Source: Deltaproteobacteria bacterium | GTDB taxonomy: Bacteria > Myxococcota_A > Polyangia > Polyangiales > Ga0077539 | DNA: 64,000 nt | Direction: 5' to 3' | Assembly (NCBI GenBank): GCA_016704445.1 | Contig: JADJAE010000001.1 | Coordinates: 124,001 to 188,000 of the forward strand | In this document: positions 8,461-18,437 of the stretch, in pieces | Position numbering within the stretch: the first letter of the stretch is position 1 | Layout: each line of letters begins with the position of its first letter | Notes under the pieces: generated by a model | The model's database searches: none | What the model saw: the letters and a program-made list of their open reading frames with translations, nothing else | Told to the model about the DNA's origin: nothing | Position numbers and translations under genes: made by a program

Positions 8461-10464
8461 ATGATCCATCTCCCGGCCTCGCTGCTCACCGACCGCGACG
8501 CGCTCACCGCTCGGGAGTGGATCCTCGGCAACGGCCTCGGCGCCTACGCCTCGGGCACCGTCTCGGGCATCGCCACCCGGCGCTACCACGGCCTGCTCGT
8601 GGCCGCGCTCAGCCCGCCTCGCGGCCGGCAGGTGCTCATCAGCCACCTCGATGAGACCATCACCCTCCGCTACCTGCGCGCGCCCTTGAGCACCCACGCC
8701 TTCCCCGGCGTGGTGCAGCCCGAGGGCTGGCGCCACATGGTGACCTTCGCGCTCGATCCGCTCCCCCGGTGGCAGTGGCGCGTCGGCGAGGCGGTGCTCG
8801 AGCGCACCGTCTTCATGGTGCGCGGGCAGAACACCACCATCGTCCGCTACACCCTGGTCGACTCCCCCGGCGCCATCGCGCTCACCGTGCGCCCCTTCGG
8901 GGCCTTCCGCGATTTCCACCACCATGCGCAGCAGAACCGCGACGCCCGCATCGCCGCGGTGGCGGTCAACGACCGTCCCGGCACGGTGCTCCTCCAGCCC
9001 TACGAGGGAGGGCCCGCGGTGCTGATGCAGGCGCCCGGGGTCTTTCACGCCTCGCCCGACTGGTGGCGGGGCTTCCTGCACGAGGCCGAGCGCGAACGAG
9101 GACTCGACTCGCAGGAAGACCTCTTCACCCCCGGCGAGTACGTCATCGCCCTCGCCCCCGGGGAGTCCGCCCACGTGGTGCTCACCGCGGAGCACCGGCT
9201 GCCCGACGACGTCGCGGTGCTCGAGGCCCGGGAGATCGCCCGGCTTCGCGCGCTCGTCCCGAACACCGCCACCGACCCCCGGGTCGAGCAGCTCTACCGC
9301 GCCGTGGACCTCTACCGCGCCGAGCTCGCGCGCCCCCCGGCGGTGCTCGCGGGCTACCCCTGGTTCGAGGACTGGGGCCGCGACACCCTCATCGCCTTCA
9401 CCGGGCTCTACCTCGTGCCGAAGCGCTACGCGGAGGCCAGGGAGCTCCTCGCGGCCTTCGCGAAGTACGTCGACCAGGGGATGCTGCCCAACCGCTTTCC
9501 AGACAGCGGCGGAGGGGCGGCGGATGACAACACCGTCGACGCGCCGATGTGGTTCCTCCACGCGGCGCGGCGCTTCGTCCAGTACACCGGCGACCTCGAG
9601 TTCGCCCGGCGCACGCTGGTGCCCGCGATGCGCGCCATCGTCGAGGCCTTCCGCCGCGGAACCAAATACAACATCCACCAGCGCGCCGACGGGCTCATCT
9701 GGGCGGGCGACTCCGGCACGCAGCTCACCTGGATGGACGCCCGCTCCGGCGACACGGTGTTCACCCCTCGCCACGGCTGCCCGGTGGAGATCAACGCGCT
9801 CTGGCACGCCGGGCTGCGCTCGCTCGCCTGGCTCTGCGCGGCGACCGGCGACGAGGGCTCCGCGGAGCGCTGGCACCGCGAGGCCGACCACGTCCGAGAG
9901 AGCTTCCGAGAGCGCTTCTGGAACGCCGAGCTCGGGTACCTCTACGACGTCGTGCGCGACGACGAACGCGACCCGGCGGTGCGCCCCAACGCCCTCTACG
10001 CCGTGGCCCTGCCGGGCGACCTGCTCCCGCTCGAGCAGTGCGAGGCGGTGCTGCGCCGGGCGCGCGACGAGCTGCTGGTGCCGATGGCCGTGCGCACCCT
10101 CTCCCCGAAGGATGTGGCTTACCAGGGACGGTATGATGGCGGCCCCTGGTCGAGGGACAGCGCGTACCACCAGGGGACGGCGTGGCCCTTCCTGCTCGGG
10201 GCGTACACCGCGGCGGTGGTGCGGGTCGGCCGACGGAGGGCCACCCCGGAGGCCGAGGCCGAGGCGAGGGCCGAGGCGGGGCGCTGCTTCGACGGGCTCG
10301 CGGCGGCGCTCACCAGCTACGGGCTCGGGCACCTGCCGGAGATCGTGGAGGGCGACGCGCCGCACCGGCCGGTGGGCTGCTTCGCGCAGGCGTGGTCCGA
10401 CGCCGAGGCGCTGCGGGGCCTGGTCGAAGACGTCGCGGGCGCAGGCCCCGAGGACGACCTGTAA
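8461..10464 (+). CDS. Glycogen debranching enzyme (amylo-alpha-1,6-glucosidase, GH133-type)
   Basis: A 667-residue enzyme of the archaeal/bacterial GDE family, which removes alpha-1,6 branches from glycogen in the cytoplasm. The N-terminal domain opens with REWILGNGLGAYASGTVSG and TRRYHGLLVAAL. The (alpha/alpha)6 catalytic domain carries WFEDWGRDTLIAFTGL (probable catalytic Asp) and GCPVEINALWHAGL (second acid), followed by RPNALYAVALP and DSAYHQGTAWPFLLG. Length fits the family. The ATG at 8461 is the natural start; coding character is absent upstream. It converges with the ClpN-ClpS gene, with only 3 bases between their stop codons and no visible terminator. Confidence 0.92.
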   Translation: MIHLPASLLTDRDALTAREWILGNGLGAYASGTVSGIATRRYHGLLVAALSPPRGRQVLISHLDETITLRYLRAPLSTHAFPGVVQPEGWRHMVTFALDPLPRWQWRVGEAVLERTVFMVRGQNTTIVRYTLVDSPGAIALTVRPFGAFRDFHHHAQQNRDARIAAVAVNDRPGTVLLQPYEGGPAVLMQAPGVFHASPDWWRGFLHEAERERGLDSQEDLFTPGEYVIALAPGESAHVVLTAEHRLPDDVAVLEAREIARLRALVPNTATDPRVEQLYRAVDLYRAELARPPAVLAGYPWFEDWGRDTLIAFTGLYLVPKRYAEARELLAAFAKYVDQGMLPNRFPDSGGGAADDNTVDAPMWFLHAARRFVQYTGDLEFARRTLVPAMRAIVEAFRRGTKYNIHQRADGLIWAGDSGTQLTWMDARSGDTVFTPRHGCPVEINALWHAGLRSLAWLCAATGDEGSAERWHREADHVRESFRERFWNAELGYLYDVVRDDERDPAVRPNALYAVALPGDLLPLEQCEAVLRRARDELLVPMAVRTLSPKDVAYQGRYDGGPWSRDSAYHQGTAWPFLLGAYTAAVVRVGRRRATPEAEAEARAEAGRCFDGLAAALTSYGLGHLPEIVEGDAPHRPVGCFAQAWSDAEALRGLVEDVAGAGPEDDL

Positions 10465-10467
10465 CGC

Positions 10468-11301
10468 TCAGCCCTCCGACTCCGCCGCGGCGACCACCAG
10501 GACCTTCAAGGGGAAGCCCGCCCTCACCGCGCGCTCCTCGATGCGACGCCGCGCGGGCTCGGCCACTGCGAAGGGCAGCGTCCCCACCACCCCGACGCCC
10601 TCCCAGTGGACCCGCAGCGCGAGGTCCGAGGCCTCCTGCGCGCTCAGCCCGAGCTTGTCCCCCAGCACCGTCACCACGAACTCCATCGTCGTGTACTCGT
10701 CGTTGAGCAGGTGCACGTCCACCAGGGCCTCCGGGTCGAGCGAGGACGGCGTCTCCCGCGCGCGGGGCCGGTCGCCGTGCGCGAGGTAGCGGAGCAGCGC
10801 CACCGTGGTCACGCCCGACTGCCGTAGCGTGGTCATCGGGTGGGCCACCGTGGCCATCGCGCAGCGGTACGGGTCGTCCGTGAGCTCGACCGCGCCGGGA
10901 GCCGCGCTCCGCGGGTCGGTCATCCGGAAGAGCGCCGCGAGCAGGTCGACGGGGGTGATGTCCGAGCGGCCGCTCAGCAGCACCTGCACCGCGGCCCGCC
11001 GCTGGATCAGCGAGACGTCCCCGGGGATCGGGGGAAAGAGCCACCGCCAGACGCGCCGCGGCCAGTCGTCGGAGCGCCCGGAGAAGGTGGGAGAGCGGGG
11101 CGAGGCGAGGTAGTCGCGGGTCTGCTGCGCCACGCGGCAAGGGTCCATCTCGAGGGCGAGGAGGGCCTCGGCCACGGTCGGGTCGTCGAGCAGCGCGAGG
11201 AGCAGGTGCTCGGCGCAGGGCCAGAGCAGTGCCGACGCGCTGGCCTCCTCCTGGGCGCGGAGCAGGACGACCTGGCTCTGGGGGCTGAACCGAATGGACA
11301 T
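10468..11301 (-). CDS. Fusion of Clp N-terminal domain and ClpS adaptor
   Basis: A 277-residue protein with two Clp-related domains. Residues about 3-135 carry the two Clp_N (ClpA/ClpC N-domain) repeats: FSPQSQVVLLRAQEEA with HLLLALLDDPTVAEAL, and QRRAAVQVLLSG with LLAALFRM. Residues about 192-277 are ClpS: VHLLNDEYTTMEFVVTVL, LALRVHWEGVGVVG and PLKVLVVAAA. The NDE and His positions match those by which ClpS grips N-degron residues. No AAA+ module is present, so it is an adaptor, probably delivering N-degron substrates to a Clp ATPase encoded elsewhere. A Clp_N domain joined to ClpS without ATPase is an uncommon layout. Confidence 0.85.
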   Translation of the reverse strand: MSIRFSPQSQVVLLRAQEEASASALLWPCAEHLLLALLDDPTVAEALLALEMDPCRVAQQTRDYLASPRSPTFSGRSDDWPRRVWRWLFPPIPGDVSLIQRRAAVQVLLSGRSDITPVDLLAALFRMTDPRSAAPGAVELTDDPYRCAMATVAHPMTTLRQSGVTTVALLRYLAHGDRPRARETPSSLDPEALVDVHLLNDEYTTMEFVVTVLGDKLGLSAQEASDLALRVHWEGVGVVGTLPFAVAEPARRRIEERAVRAGFPLKVLVVAAAESEG

Positions 11302-11326
11302 CGCGGGCCCTGCGCCGACGCGGCGT

Positions 11327-13505
11327 TCACATGGGGAGCGGCAGCACGGAGAGCGAGTACGCCCCGCGGGCCTCGGCGTTGAAGCCGCTGACGAAGACCC
11401 AGTACTCCCCGGGGTCGAGCAGGGTGTCGAAGACCGCCGGGGCGGCGCCCTCGCCGCTGAAGCAGGTGAGCGGGACGCTCGACCCCGGGCACATCGGCCC
11501 CTGGGTCATCCAGATGACCGTGTTGAAGGACGAGCCTTCGAGGGAGAACTGCACCCGCTGCCGGGTGTCGGAGCGGTAGCGGAAGACCGCGTCCTCGCTG
11601 GTGGTGCCGAGGGTGCACGGGGCGGTGTAGTCGCGGCGCAGCGTCGCCGTGTTGCCCATGTAGAACCCCCCTCCCGAGGGGATCGACTGCGCCGTCGCGC
11701 AGGTGTCGTTGCCCGAGGCCATCACCGGCGCGAGCGGGGGACTGGCCACCATCGTCAGGGTGAACTCCGTCCCTCGCAGCGGGCGCACCACGAGGTAGTA
11801 GTCCCCCGGGTCGAGGCCCCTGGCGGTGAGCCGCCCGACGGTGCCGTAGCGGCACGCGGCCTCCCCGGTCGAGCTCCCGCAGGCGCTCTGCACCGCCATG
11901 AAGAAGAAGTCCGAGGCCCCGCCGCGCAGCAGCACGTTGACGTCGAGCGTGCGGTCGAGCGTGAAGCGGTAGACGACGTCCCGGCTGTCGCCCCCGTAGC
12001 AGGAGATGGGCACGTCCCCTTGAGCGCCGGCGACGGTGCCCATCACGGTGCTGTTGGGCGAGATGGTGATGGGGTTGCTGCACGAGTCGCCAGGCACCGC
12101 GGAGGTCGGAGCGGTGAGCTCGGCCTCCAGGGTGAAGGACGGGACGCGCGTGCCCTCCACCACCACGAAGTAGGTCCCAGGAGCGAGGTTGCGCAGGGTG
12201 ATCTGCGAGGGGCTCCCGGTGGCGCAGCGGCGGGTCGTGGTGGTGCGGGCGCAGGTGTCGACCAGCGCGAGCGTGAGGTAGTCGGTGCGGCCTCCGGTGG
12301 CGCGCAGGGTGACGTCGCGGCGCTCGGTGAGCGTGAGGCGGTAGACGACGTCCGGGGTCGTGCCGCCGCAGCTCGTGGTCACGTCGTCGGCCACGTCGAC
12401 CAGGGTCCCTCGGAGGGTCGCGCCGTTCGTGGGGATGTCGATCGCCCCGGAGCAGGCGTCGTTGGTGGGCGCCGGGGTCGGGTCGGTGAGCTCCACCGTG
12501 AGGGCCACCTCGCCGGTGCCGACCACCGCGCTGGTGGTGGCGATCTGGAAGAAGTACTCCCCCGCCGGGAGGGCCCTGGCGCGGTACACGGTGGGGTATC
12601 CGATGACGCAGTCGCGCACCGACTCGATGTCGCCGCAGCGGGTGTTGAGCTGCACCAGCACGCTGGCGCCGCTGCTCTCGGCGGTCACCGCGACGTCCCT
12701 CGGGGCGTCGAGCCGCAGCCGCAGCACGGCGTCGCGGGGAGGGATGGTGTTGCCCGTGCAGCGCGAGGGGTAGTCCCCGAGGGCGCCCGCCAGGGCGACG
12801 GTGAAGCGCCCTCCGGCGGACACGTCGAGCGCGTCGTCGCAGCGGTCGTGCATGGGCCGCGAGCAGCCCATGCGGTCGGCCGCGTCGATCTCCCCGTTGC
12901 AGTTGTTGTCGACGCCGTCGCCGCAGATCTCCGGGAGCCGGGAGTTCACCCTCGGGTTGGCGTCGTCGCAGTCGCCGCCGCGCCAGCACGGCGGGTCGGG
13001 CACGCCCGCGTCGCAGTCGTAGGCGGTGCAGCGGAAGTCGGGGTCGCCGTCGCCGTCGAAGTCCCGCGGGCGGTGCACGCAGGCGCGGGTCATCTCGTCG
13101 CAGCGGTCGATGGTGCAGGTGTAGTTGTCGTTGCAGGCGATGGGGGTGCCCGCGCACGCAGCCGCGGCGCGCGTCGCAGCTCTCGACGCCGTTGCAGTAG
13201 ACCCGGTCGTCGCAGCGCCCCGGGTCGGGCACGCTGACGCAGCGGCCGTCGTCGGCGCAGAAGTCCATGGTGCAGTCGACGCCGTCATCGCACTGCGAGC
13301 TGCGGGTGCAGGCGCGGCCCCGGACGTCGGTGGCGGGGCCGGTGTCGATGAGCGAGGGGCGCTCGGGGAAGGCGGCGTCGCTGCGGAGGGTGGCGTCGAG
13401 GGGGCCGCCGTCGACGAAGCCCAGCGGCTCGTCTCCGCAGCCCGCGAGGACGAAGCAGAGGGCGGCGAGGGCGAGGCGGAGGGCGCGGGGACATCGTGGC
13501 GGCAT
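11327..13505 (-). CDS. MopE/PPC-repeat surface lipoprotein, frameshifted
   Basis: A surface lipoprotein of about 725 residues, read in two frames. The first part starts at ATG 13505 with a lipobox signal (LALAALCFVLAGCGDE), an Asp-rich linker and Cys-rich CxxDDGVDCT-type modules. The frame breaks at about 13147-13163, between RRGCV and the resumed AGTPIACNDNYTC. The second frame runs to 11327: a MopE-like metal-binding motif (GDGVDNNCNGEIDAADRMGC), then four ~120-residue beta-sandwich repeats of PPC type, each ending in L.PG.Y.. (PAGEYFFQI, APGTYFVVV, DPGDYYLVV, DPGEYWVFV). Both halves have normal GC3, so a sequencing indel or a very recent mutation is more likely than decay. Confidence 0.75.
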
Positions 13506-13610
13506 GCGGGCTCCTGGCGACGGTATCGGGCAGTATAGGGGCGTTTGCCAGGGACTCTTCGGGGAGCGTTGATGCGACGCACCGTTCGGTGGGTGTAGCG
13601 TGCCGCGGCA

Positions 13611-15025
13611 ATGTTCACCCGACGCACGAAGATCGTCTGCACCATCGGCCCCAGCTCCAACAGCCCCGAGGCGATCGAGAGCCTCATCGAGGCGGGGATG
13701 GACGTGGCGCGGCTGAACTTCTCCCACGGCACCCACGACGACCACCAGCGCGCGGTCGACGCCATCCGGGACGCGAGCGCGCGGTACCGCAAGGCGATCA
13801 CCATCCTCGGCGACCTGAGCGGGCCGAAGATTCGCGCGGGGCGCATCGGCGGGGCGAGGGAGGTCGTGGCGGGCGACACGCTCTGCCTGATGGCGGGCGA
13901 AGACGCGCCTCCCGGGGTGATCCCCATCCGCTACGAGACCCTGGCGACGGACCTGCGCAGCGGCGACGCCATCCACGCCGACGACGGGCGCATCCGGCTG
14001 CGGGTGACGGAGATCAAGGGCGACCGGGTGCACGTGGTGGTCGAGGAGGGAGGGCGGCTGCGGGACGCGGTGGGCATCCACCTGCCGTCGGGCAACCTGC
14101 AGCTCGACGCGCTCACGGCGAAGGACAAGCTCGACCTCGAGTTCGGCCTCGCGGCGGGCATCGACTACGTGGCGCTCTCCTTCGTGCGCTCGGTCGACGA
14201 CGTGCGTCGCGTGCGGGAGTTCTGCGAGGCCCGCGGTCGCATCGTGCCGGTGTGCTCGAAGATCGAGACCCCGCAGGCGATCGACCACCTCGAGGCCATC
14301 GTGGAGGCCTCGGACGCGGTGATGGTGGCGCGCGGCGACCTGGGGGTGGAGTTTCCGCCGGAGCAGGTTCCGGTGCTGCAGCATCGGGTGCTGGTGTGCG
14401 CGGCGGCGAGGCGCCGGCCGGCCATCGTGGCGACGGAGATGCTGCACTCGATGGTGACCTCCACGAGGCCCACGCGCGCGGAGGCCAGCGACGTGGCCAA
14501 CGCGATCTTCGACGGCGCCGACGCCACGATGCTCTCGGGCGAGACCGCCTCGGGGCGCACCCCGCGCTGGCCGTGGGGATGATGGCGAGGATCATCAGCG
14601 CGGCGGAGAGCTCGCCCTACTGGAAGCCCGAGCAGCCGCCGGCGCACGCGCGCCCGATGCCCTTCCCCGAGGCGACCGCGCGCATGGCGGTGATGGCCTC
14701 CACCGACCTCGACGCGCGGCTGATCGCGGTGTTCACGCAGGGCGGCGACACGGCGAGGCTCATCTCCAAGGAGCGCCCGACGGTCCCGGTGGTGGCCTTC
14801 TCTCCGAGCGAGGTGGTGCGCCGGCGGCTGGGGCTGCTCTGGGGCGTGACGGCGCGGGTGATGGAGCCCCTCGGGGACACCGACGAGATGGTCGAGGGGG
14901 TGCAGGCGCACCTGCTGGCCAGCGGGATGGTGACCGCGGGCGACCGCATCGTGGTGGTCTTCGGCGCGCCCATCGCAGTGAAGGGGCGCACCAACACCGT
15001 GCGGGTGCACCAGGTCGGGGGCTGA
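13611..15025 (+). CDS. pyk: Pyruvate kinase, frameshifted
   Basis: Glycolytic enzyme making pyruvate and ATP from phosphoenolpyruvate and ADP. The first 316 or so codons carry the canonical motifs: RRTKIVCTIGPSSNS, GMDVARLNFSHGTHDDH, GDLSGPKIRAG, ALSFVRSVDDV, SKIETPQAIDHLEAI and VARGDLGVEFP, then TEMLHSM and the GETASGR loop. Right after GETASGR (about 14555-14564) one base is missing. The other frame then continues HPALAVGMMARIISAAE and the allosteric C-terminal domain to 15025. All catalytic residues lie before the break. Expected total length is about 471 residues, normal for the family. The C-terminal half remains well conserved, so I read this as one functional gene with an indel in this sequence. 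Confidence 0.85.
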
Positions 15026-15063
15026 GAGGGCCCTCCGCGGCGGGGAGCCCCCGCCGGCGCGAC

Positions 15064-15569
15064 CGGGAGCCCGATGCCTGCGTAGACCCCGAGTCGGTCT
15101 CGAGGACTCCCCGCATCGCGGTCAGCCGACCAGGCCCTCCCAGCGGCCCCGCCTCCCGCAGCGTCAGGGTTGTCGTCACCACGCAGTACACCTCCAGCAG
15201 GGCCTTGCCCCGAGGGACACCATCACGTAGTCGCGCAGCGACTCGATGCGCCGGTAGTGCTCGAACTTCTCTCCGCGGTCGTAGCGCTCGGTCCCGTCGG
15301 AGAGCACCTCGACCAGCATCGCCGGGTTGACCATCGCGAGAGCGTCCGCAGGGTCGACCTGGAGCGCGCCGCATACCACCGAGGCGTCGGGATACGTCGC
15401 CAGCCCGGTCGCGAGGATCCGCACCTTCGCGTCGGAGCTGTAGACCCGACAGCCGCCAGGACCTCTAACGCGCGGGCTCGCTGCCGATCGCAGCGACAGC
15501 GCGGCGCGCGTCGGTTCCGCCGGGCGTTCCCTAACCCCGCCCATCGAGCCACTCGTGACGCTGGGCGAT
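15064..15569 (-). pseudogene. Degenerate second copy of a Uma2-family gene
   Basis: A copy of the adjacent Uma2 gene, joined head-to-tail. It lacks the first ~25 codons, starting near QRHEWLDGR at about 15568. Its first third is scrambled by small indels, then a stretch at about 15218-15455 is nearly identical to 15721-15959 of the intact-looking copy (two substitutions and one G length difference seen). The 3' third is again altered. It has no usable start and no full reading frame. It ends near the pyk stop codon. Confidence 0.7.
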
Positions 15570-16141
15570 CGGGGAGCTCGATGCCTGCGTAGACCCGGTC
15601 GGTCTCGAGGACTCCCCGCATCGCGGTTAGCGGGACGGACTGACCCGGCCCCGCCTCCCGTAGCGTCCAGAGCTTGTCGTCGCCGCGGGAGTACACCTCC
15701 AGCAGGACCTTGTACTGGGACACCATCACGTAGTCGCGCAGCGACTCGATGCGCCGGTAGTGCTCGAACTTCTCTCCGCGGTCGTAGCGCTCGGTCCCGT
15801 CGGAGAGCACCTCGACCAGCATCGCCGGGTTGACCATCGCGAGAGCGTCCGCAGGGGTCGACCTGGAGCGCGCCGCATACCACCCGGGCGTCGGGATACG
15901 TCGCCAGCCCGGTCGCGAGGATCCGCACCTTCGCGTCGGAGCTGTAGACCCGACAGCCGCACGGGAGCGCTAGCGCGCGGAGTTCGCTGCCGATCGCCAG
16001 CGACAGCGCAGCGTGCGTCAGGGTTCCGCCCGCCATTGCGTAAGCGCGGCCATCAAGCCACTCGTGACGCTGGTCGGTCGCGCGCTCGATCGCGAGGTAG
16101 TCGTCGTAGCTGGTCCACTCCGTCGCTGCTGCATCGCCCAT
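15570..16141 (-). CDS. Uma2-family endonuclease (DUF820), frameshifted
   Basis: A PD-(D/E)XK-fold protein of the Uma2 family, about 190 residues, starting at ATG 16141 (MGDAAATEWTSYDDYLAIE). Visible family features are RHEWLDGRAYAMAGGTLTHAALS, CRVYSSDAKVRI, and, after a break, NPAMLVEVLSDGTERYDRGEKF with the E-V-L-S of the nuclease core and SLRDYVMVS. The break is a run of four G at 15854-15857; the neighbouring copy has three at the same place and reads in frame. No stop codon follows GIELPD at the end because the second copy is fused directly there. Uma2 proteins are multiplied in myxobacteria and cyanobacteria; their role is not well defined. Confidence 0.72.
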
Positions 16142-16575
16142 GGGGTTGCTCCTCGGGGCGATCATGCACCGGCGTCTTGAGCTGGGTCGCGCCAATGTTC
16201 CGTGGGCAGCGTCGCACGCCAACGTTTGCGCCCCAGTTACTCCGTTGAGAATCCGCAGCGAATGCTGTAGCCACCCCTCAAGCGGGAGAAGGGAACCGAG
16301 GGAGGAGATCAACCCTCTGAACAGCCACCCGCTTGACAGCCCCTGGCGCGAGGTGCACAAACGCGAGGCGACCCGATCCATGATCTTGTGACCGCCGTGC
16401 CCGTTCCACGTTGAGGTGCTCCGCCGTGTTCACGGCGACCGACCAGAGGCGGCCGAACCTCGATTCAGCAAGGGTTGAGTGGTGGAGCTGACCGCCGCTT
16501 CGCTCGCAGCGCATCAACCGCCAGCGCGCTCACGTCCCGCTGGACGGGAGCTCCGGGATTCTGTAGGCGCGGGTG
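16142..16575 (+). other. Intergenic stretch upstream of the transposase
   Basis: No gene is seen in these 434 bases. GC is a little lower than the surroundings. It holds the left candidate inverted repeat of the IS element near its right end. A TTGACA at 16333-16338 has no convincing -10 partner. Confidence 0.4.
16474..16496 (+). repeat. Candidate left terminal inverted repeat of IS element
   Basis: The sequence GTTGAGTGGTGGAGCTGACC is imperfectly inverted at 18412-18437, where the reverse complement reads GTTGGTGGTGGAGCTCGAAA. The shared core is the 11-mer GTGGTGGAGCT at 16479-16489, inverted at 18423-18433. The two repeats bracket the transposase gene, which is what terminal inverted repeats do. 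No target duplication was identified. Confidence 0.4.
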
Positions 16576-18407
16576 ATGAGCGACGCCGCCACCGACGTGC
16601 CGAGTTCCGACGGCCTGACGATCAAGCAGGCCCGGATTCTGGAGAGCTACTACGCCCTTCGTCAGCGGCTGCCCGGCCCGAGCATCGGGAGCCACGAGAT
16701 CTTGCAGGAGCTTCGGCGCAAGGGCCCGGCCGTCGACCTCCCGAGCGAGGCGCTCATCCGCGACGTGCTGGCCTCTCACGACCTGCCTCGTCGGCGGGGC
16801 GGGCGACCGCGCCTGTCGTCCAAGGAGGTGGCGCCGCCCGACGACCCTTTGGACGCGTCGGCGAGCGTGGCGCCGACGAGCCCCGCATCGAGCAGTCGGT
16901 CGGGACGCTCCTCCTCCCGGCGCTGATCGCCGAGCCGTTGCAGGCGATCGCGGCGCAGGTCGCGTCGTCGCCACGCGAGGTCGCACGGACGACGACGATC
17001 CTCAGCGCGCTGACGGGTCGCCTGTTGACGCGAGGAGGGCTCGCCGCCGCGTCGCGGGATGCGGGCGGGGAGACCTTGTTCACGGGCCGATCGCGCCCGT
17101 ACAGCGAGGCGTGGCTGCGTCAGGAAGCCGAGCGAATCGAGCTCGCGGGCGGCGCGGTCGCGTGTTCGGAGCAGGTGTTCGCGCAGGTGACCACGGCGGC
17201 CCGGGGCCACGTCGTCACGGCCTTCACGGACATGTTCGATCAGGTGTGGTGGACCAAGCTGCCTGCGCACGCGGGGCCCATCGGGCGCCTGGCCAACCGG
17301 TGCCTCGGGGCGGTGTACTTCGGCGTGACGACCGTGCACATCGCGCTCGACGCGGCGCCCGGCCTCACGCTCGGACTGCACCTCTCGGCGCACAAGCCCG
17401 CCACGCCGTTGCACGACGCCATCGAAGACCTGGTCGACGACGAGGCGCGGCTGGAGTGGCTCCAGACGGTGCGCCACTACGTCGTCGATCGCGGCGGCAA
17501 TGGGAAGCGCACGTTGCGCTTCATGCACGGGTCTCGCCTGCCGTACCTGACGATGGCCCAGCGATCGACCGCGCTCCCCGCCGTCGCCGAGGCCACCGAC
17601 TTCACCGAGTCGGGCTTGCCCTTGCAGGTCACGCCCGACCCCGCCATCGCACGGGATGTGGCCCCCAGTGCCGACGAGCCGGGGCCGCGACGGATTGCCT
17701 TTCCGGCGAACCCTGACCGCGGCGCCGCCTGCGAAAAGGCGATCGTGTACCTGGTCAACGCCACGCTCTCGACGGACGAACTGCGCAACCTCGACGCGGT
17801 CTACAAGGGTCGCTGGGGCGGCGGGGAGAACGTGCTCAAGGCGCTGCAGGCGGTGGGCTTCGGCGTGAATCGCAGTCGCCGCATCGAGCTCGCCAGCAGC
17901 CGCGGCGACGACGGCAAGCTGGCGCGCAGCGAGGAGCGGTACGAGACGCTGGTCGACACGTTGAAGTCGATCAACCACCGCGGGAGCCCGAAGGAGGCCC
18001 GACACTTCGACCGCACGCTCGTGAAGATCGGCGCGGAGACGCTCAAGGCGCAGCAGATCCGCGACAAGCCGACCACGAAGCACGTGCGCGTGGTCGACGG
18101 CACCGGCGAGATGCTGGCCAAGTGGCTGATGCTGCTGCTCACCAACGCACTCGCGATCACGCTGGGTCGCAGTCGCATCCCGGCGGTCCGCACGATGACG
18201 CCCGCGCGACTGAACGAGCTGCTCCTTGGCCGAAGCACCGTCGCGTCGGTGAGCGCCAACGCGATCACTCTCTATCTCGAGCCCATCCACGAGTACCGAG
18301 ACCGCGAACATCAGCGAGAGTTGGTGAGGGTCTTCGACGAGGCGGCGCTCACGCTGACGGGGCGGACGCTGCGCCTTCGCCTGCGGAAAGCCAGCGGAGC
18401 CGAGTGA
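16576..18407 (+). mobile_element. IS4-superfamily-like DDE transposase, frameshifted
   Basis: A transposase-like protein of about 610 residues. It starts at ATG 16576 (MSDAATDVPSSDGLTIKQAR), with a helical N-terminal DNA-binding region containing GSHEILQELRRKG. The frame changes somewhere in 16850-16880 and the other frame runs to 18407. The catalytic core looks like an IS4-type DDE fold: first Asp in TAFTDMFDQVWWTK, second in HYVVDRGGNGKRTL, and Glu in the YKGRWGGGENVLKALQ segment, which resembles the Y-R-E-K signature of IS4. The C-terminal 200 residues are unassigned. Flanking imperfect inverted repeats support an insertion sequence. I infer the family; it is not a close match to one I know by name. 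Confidence 0.6.
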
Positions 18408-18411
18408 TGCT

Positions 18412-18437
18412 GGCGGTTTTCGAGCTCCACCACCAAC
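18412..18437 (-). repeat. Candidate right terminal inverted repeat of IS element
   Basis: Partner of the left repeat (see 16474-16496), lying 4 bases after the transposase stop codon. The 11-base core AGCTCCACCAC is at 18423-18433. Just beyond it, CCACC and GGTGG at about 18426-18448 could form a hairpin. Confidence 0.4.

Noticed and set aside
14550..14570. Programmed frameshift in pyruvate kinase
   Set aside because: There is no slippery heptamer or downstream structure, and pyruvate kinase is not known to use frameshifting; an indel is simpler.
16333..16360. TTGACA with a possible -10 before the transposase
   Set aside because: The only -10 at the right spacing (CACAAA) matches poorly, and one hexamer is expected by chance in this length.
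16850..16880. Programmed -1 frameshift of the transposase
   Set aside because: Some IS families use this, but no A6-G or similar slippery site is present in this GC-rich stretch and the many other indels nearby point to error.
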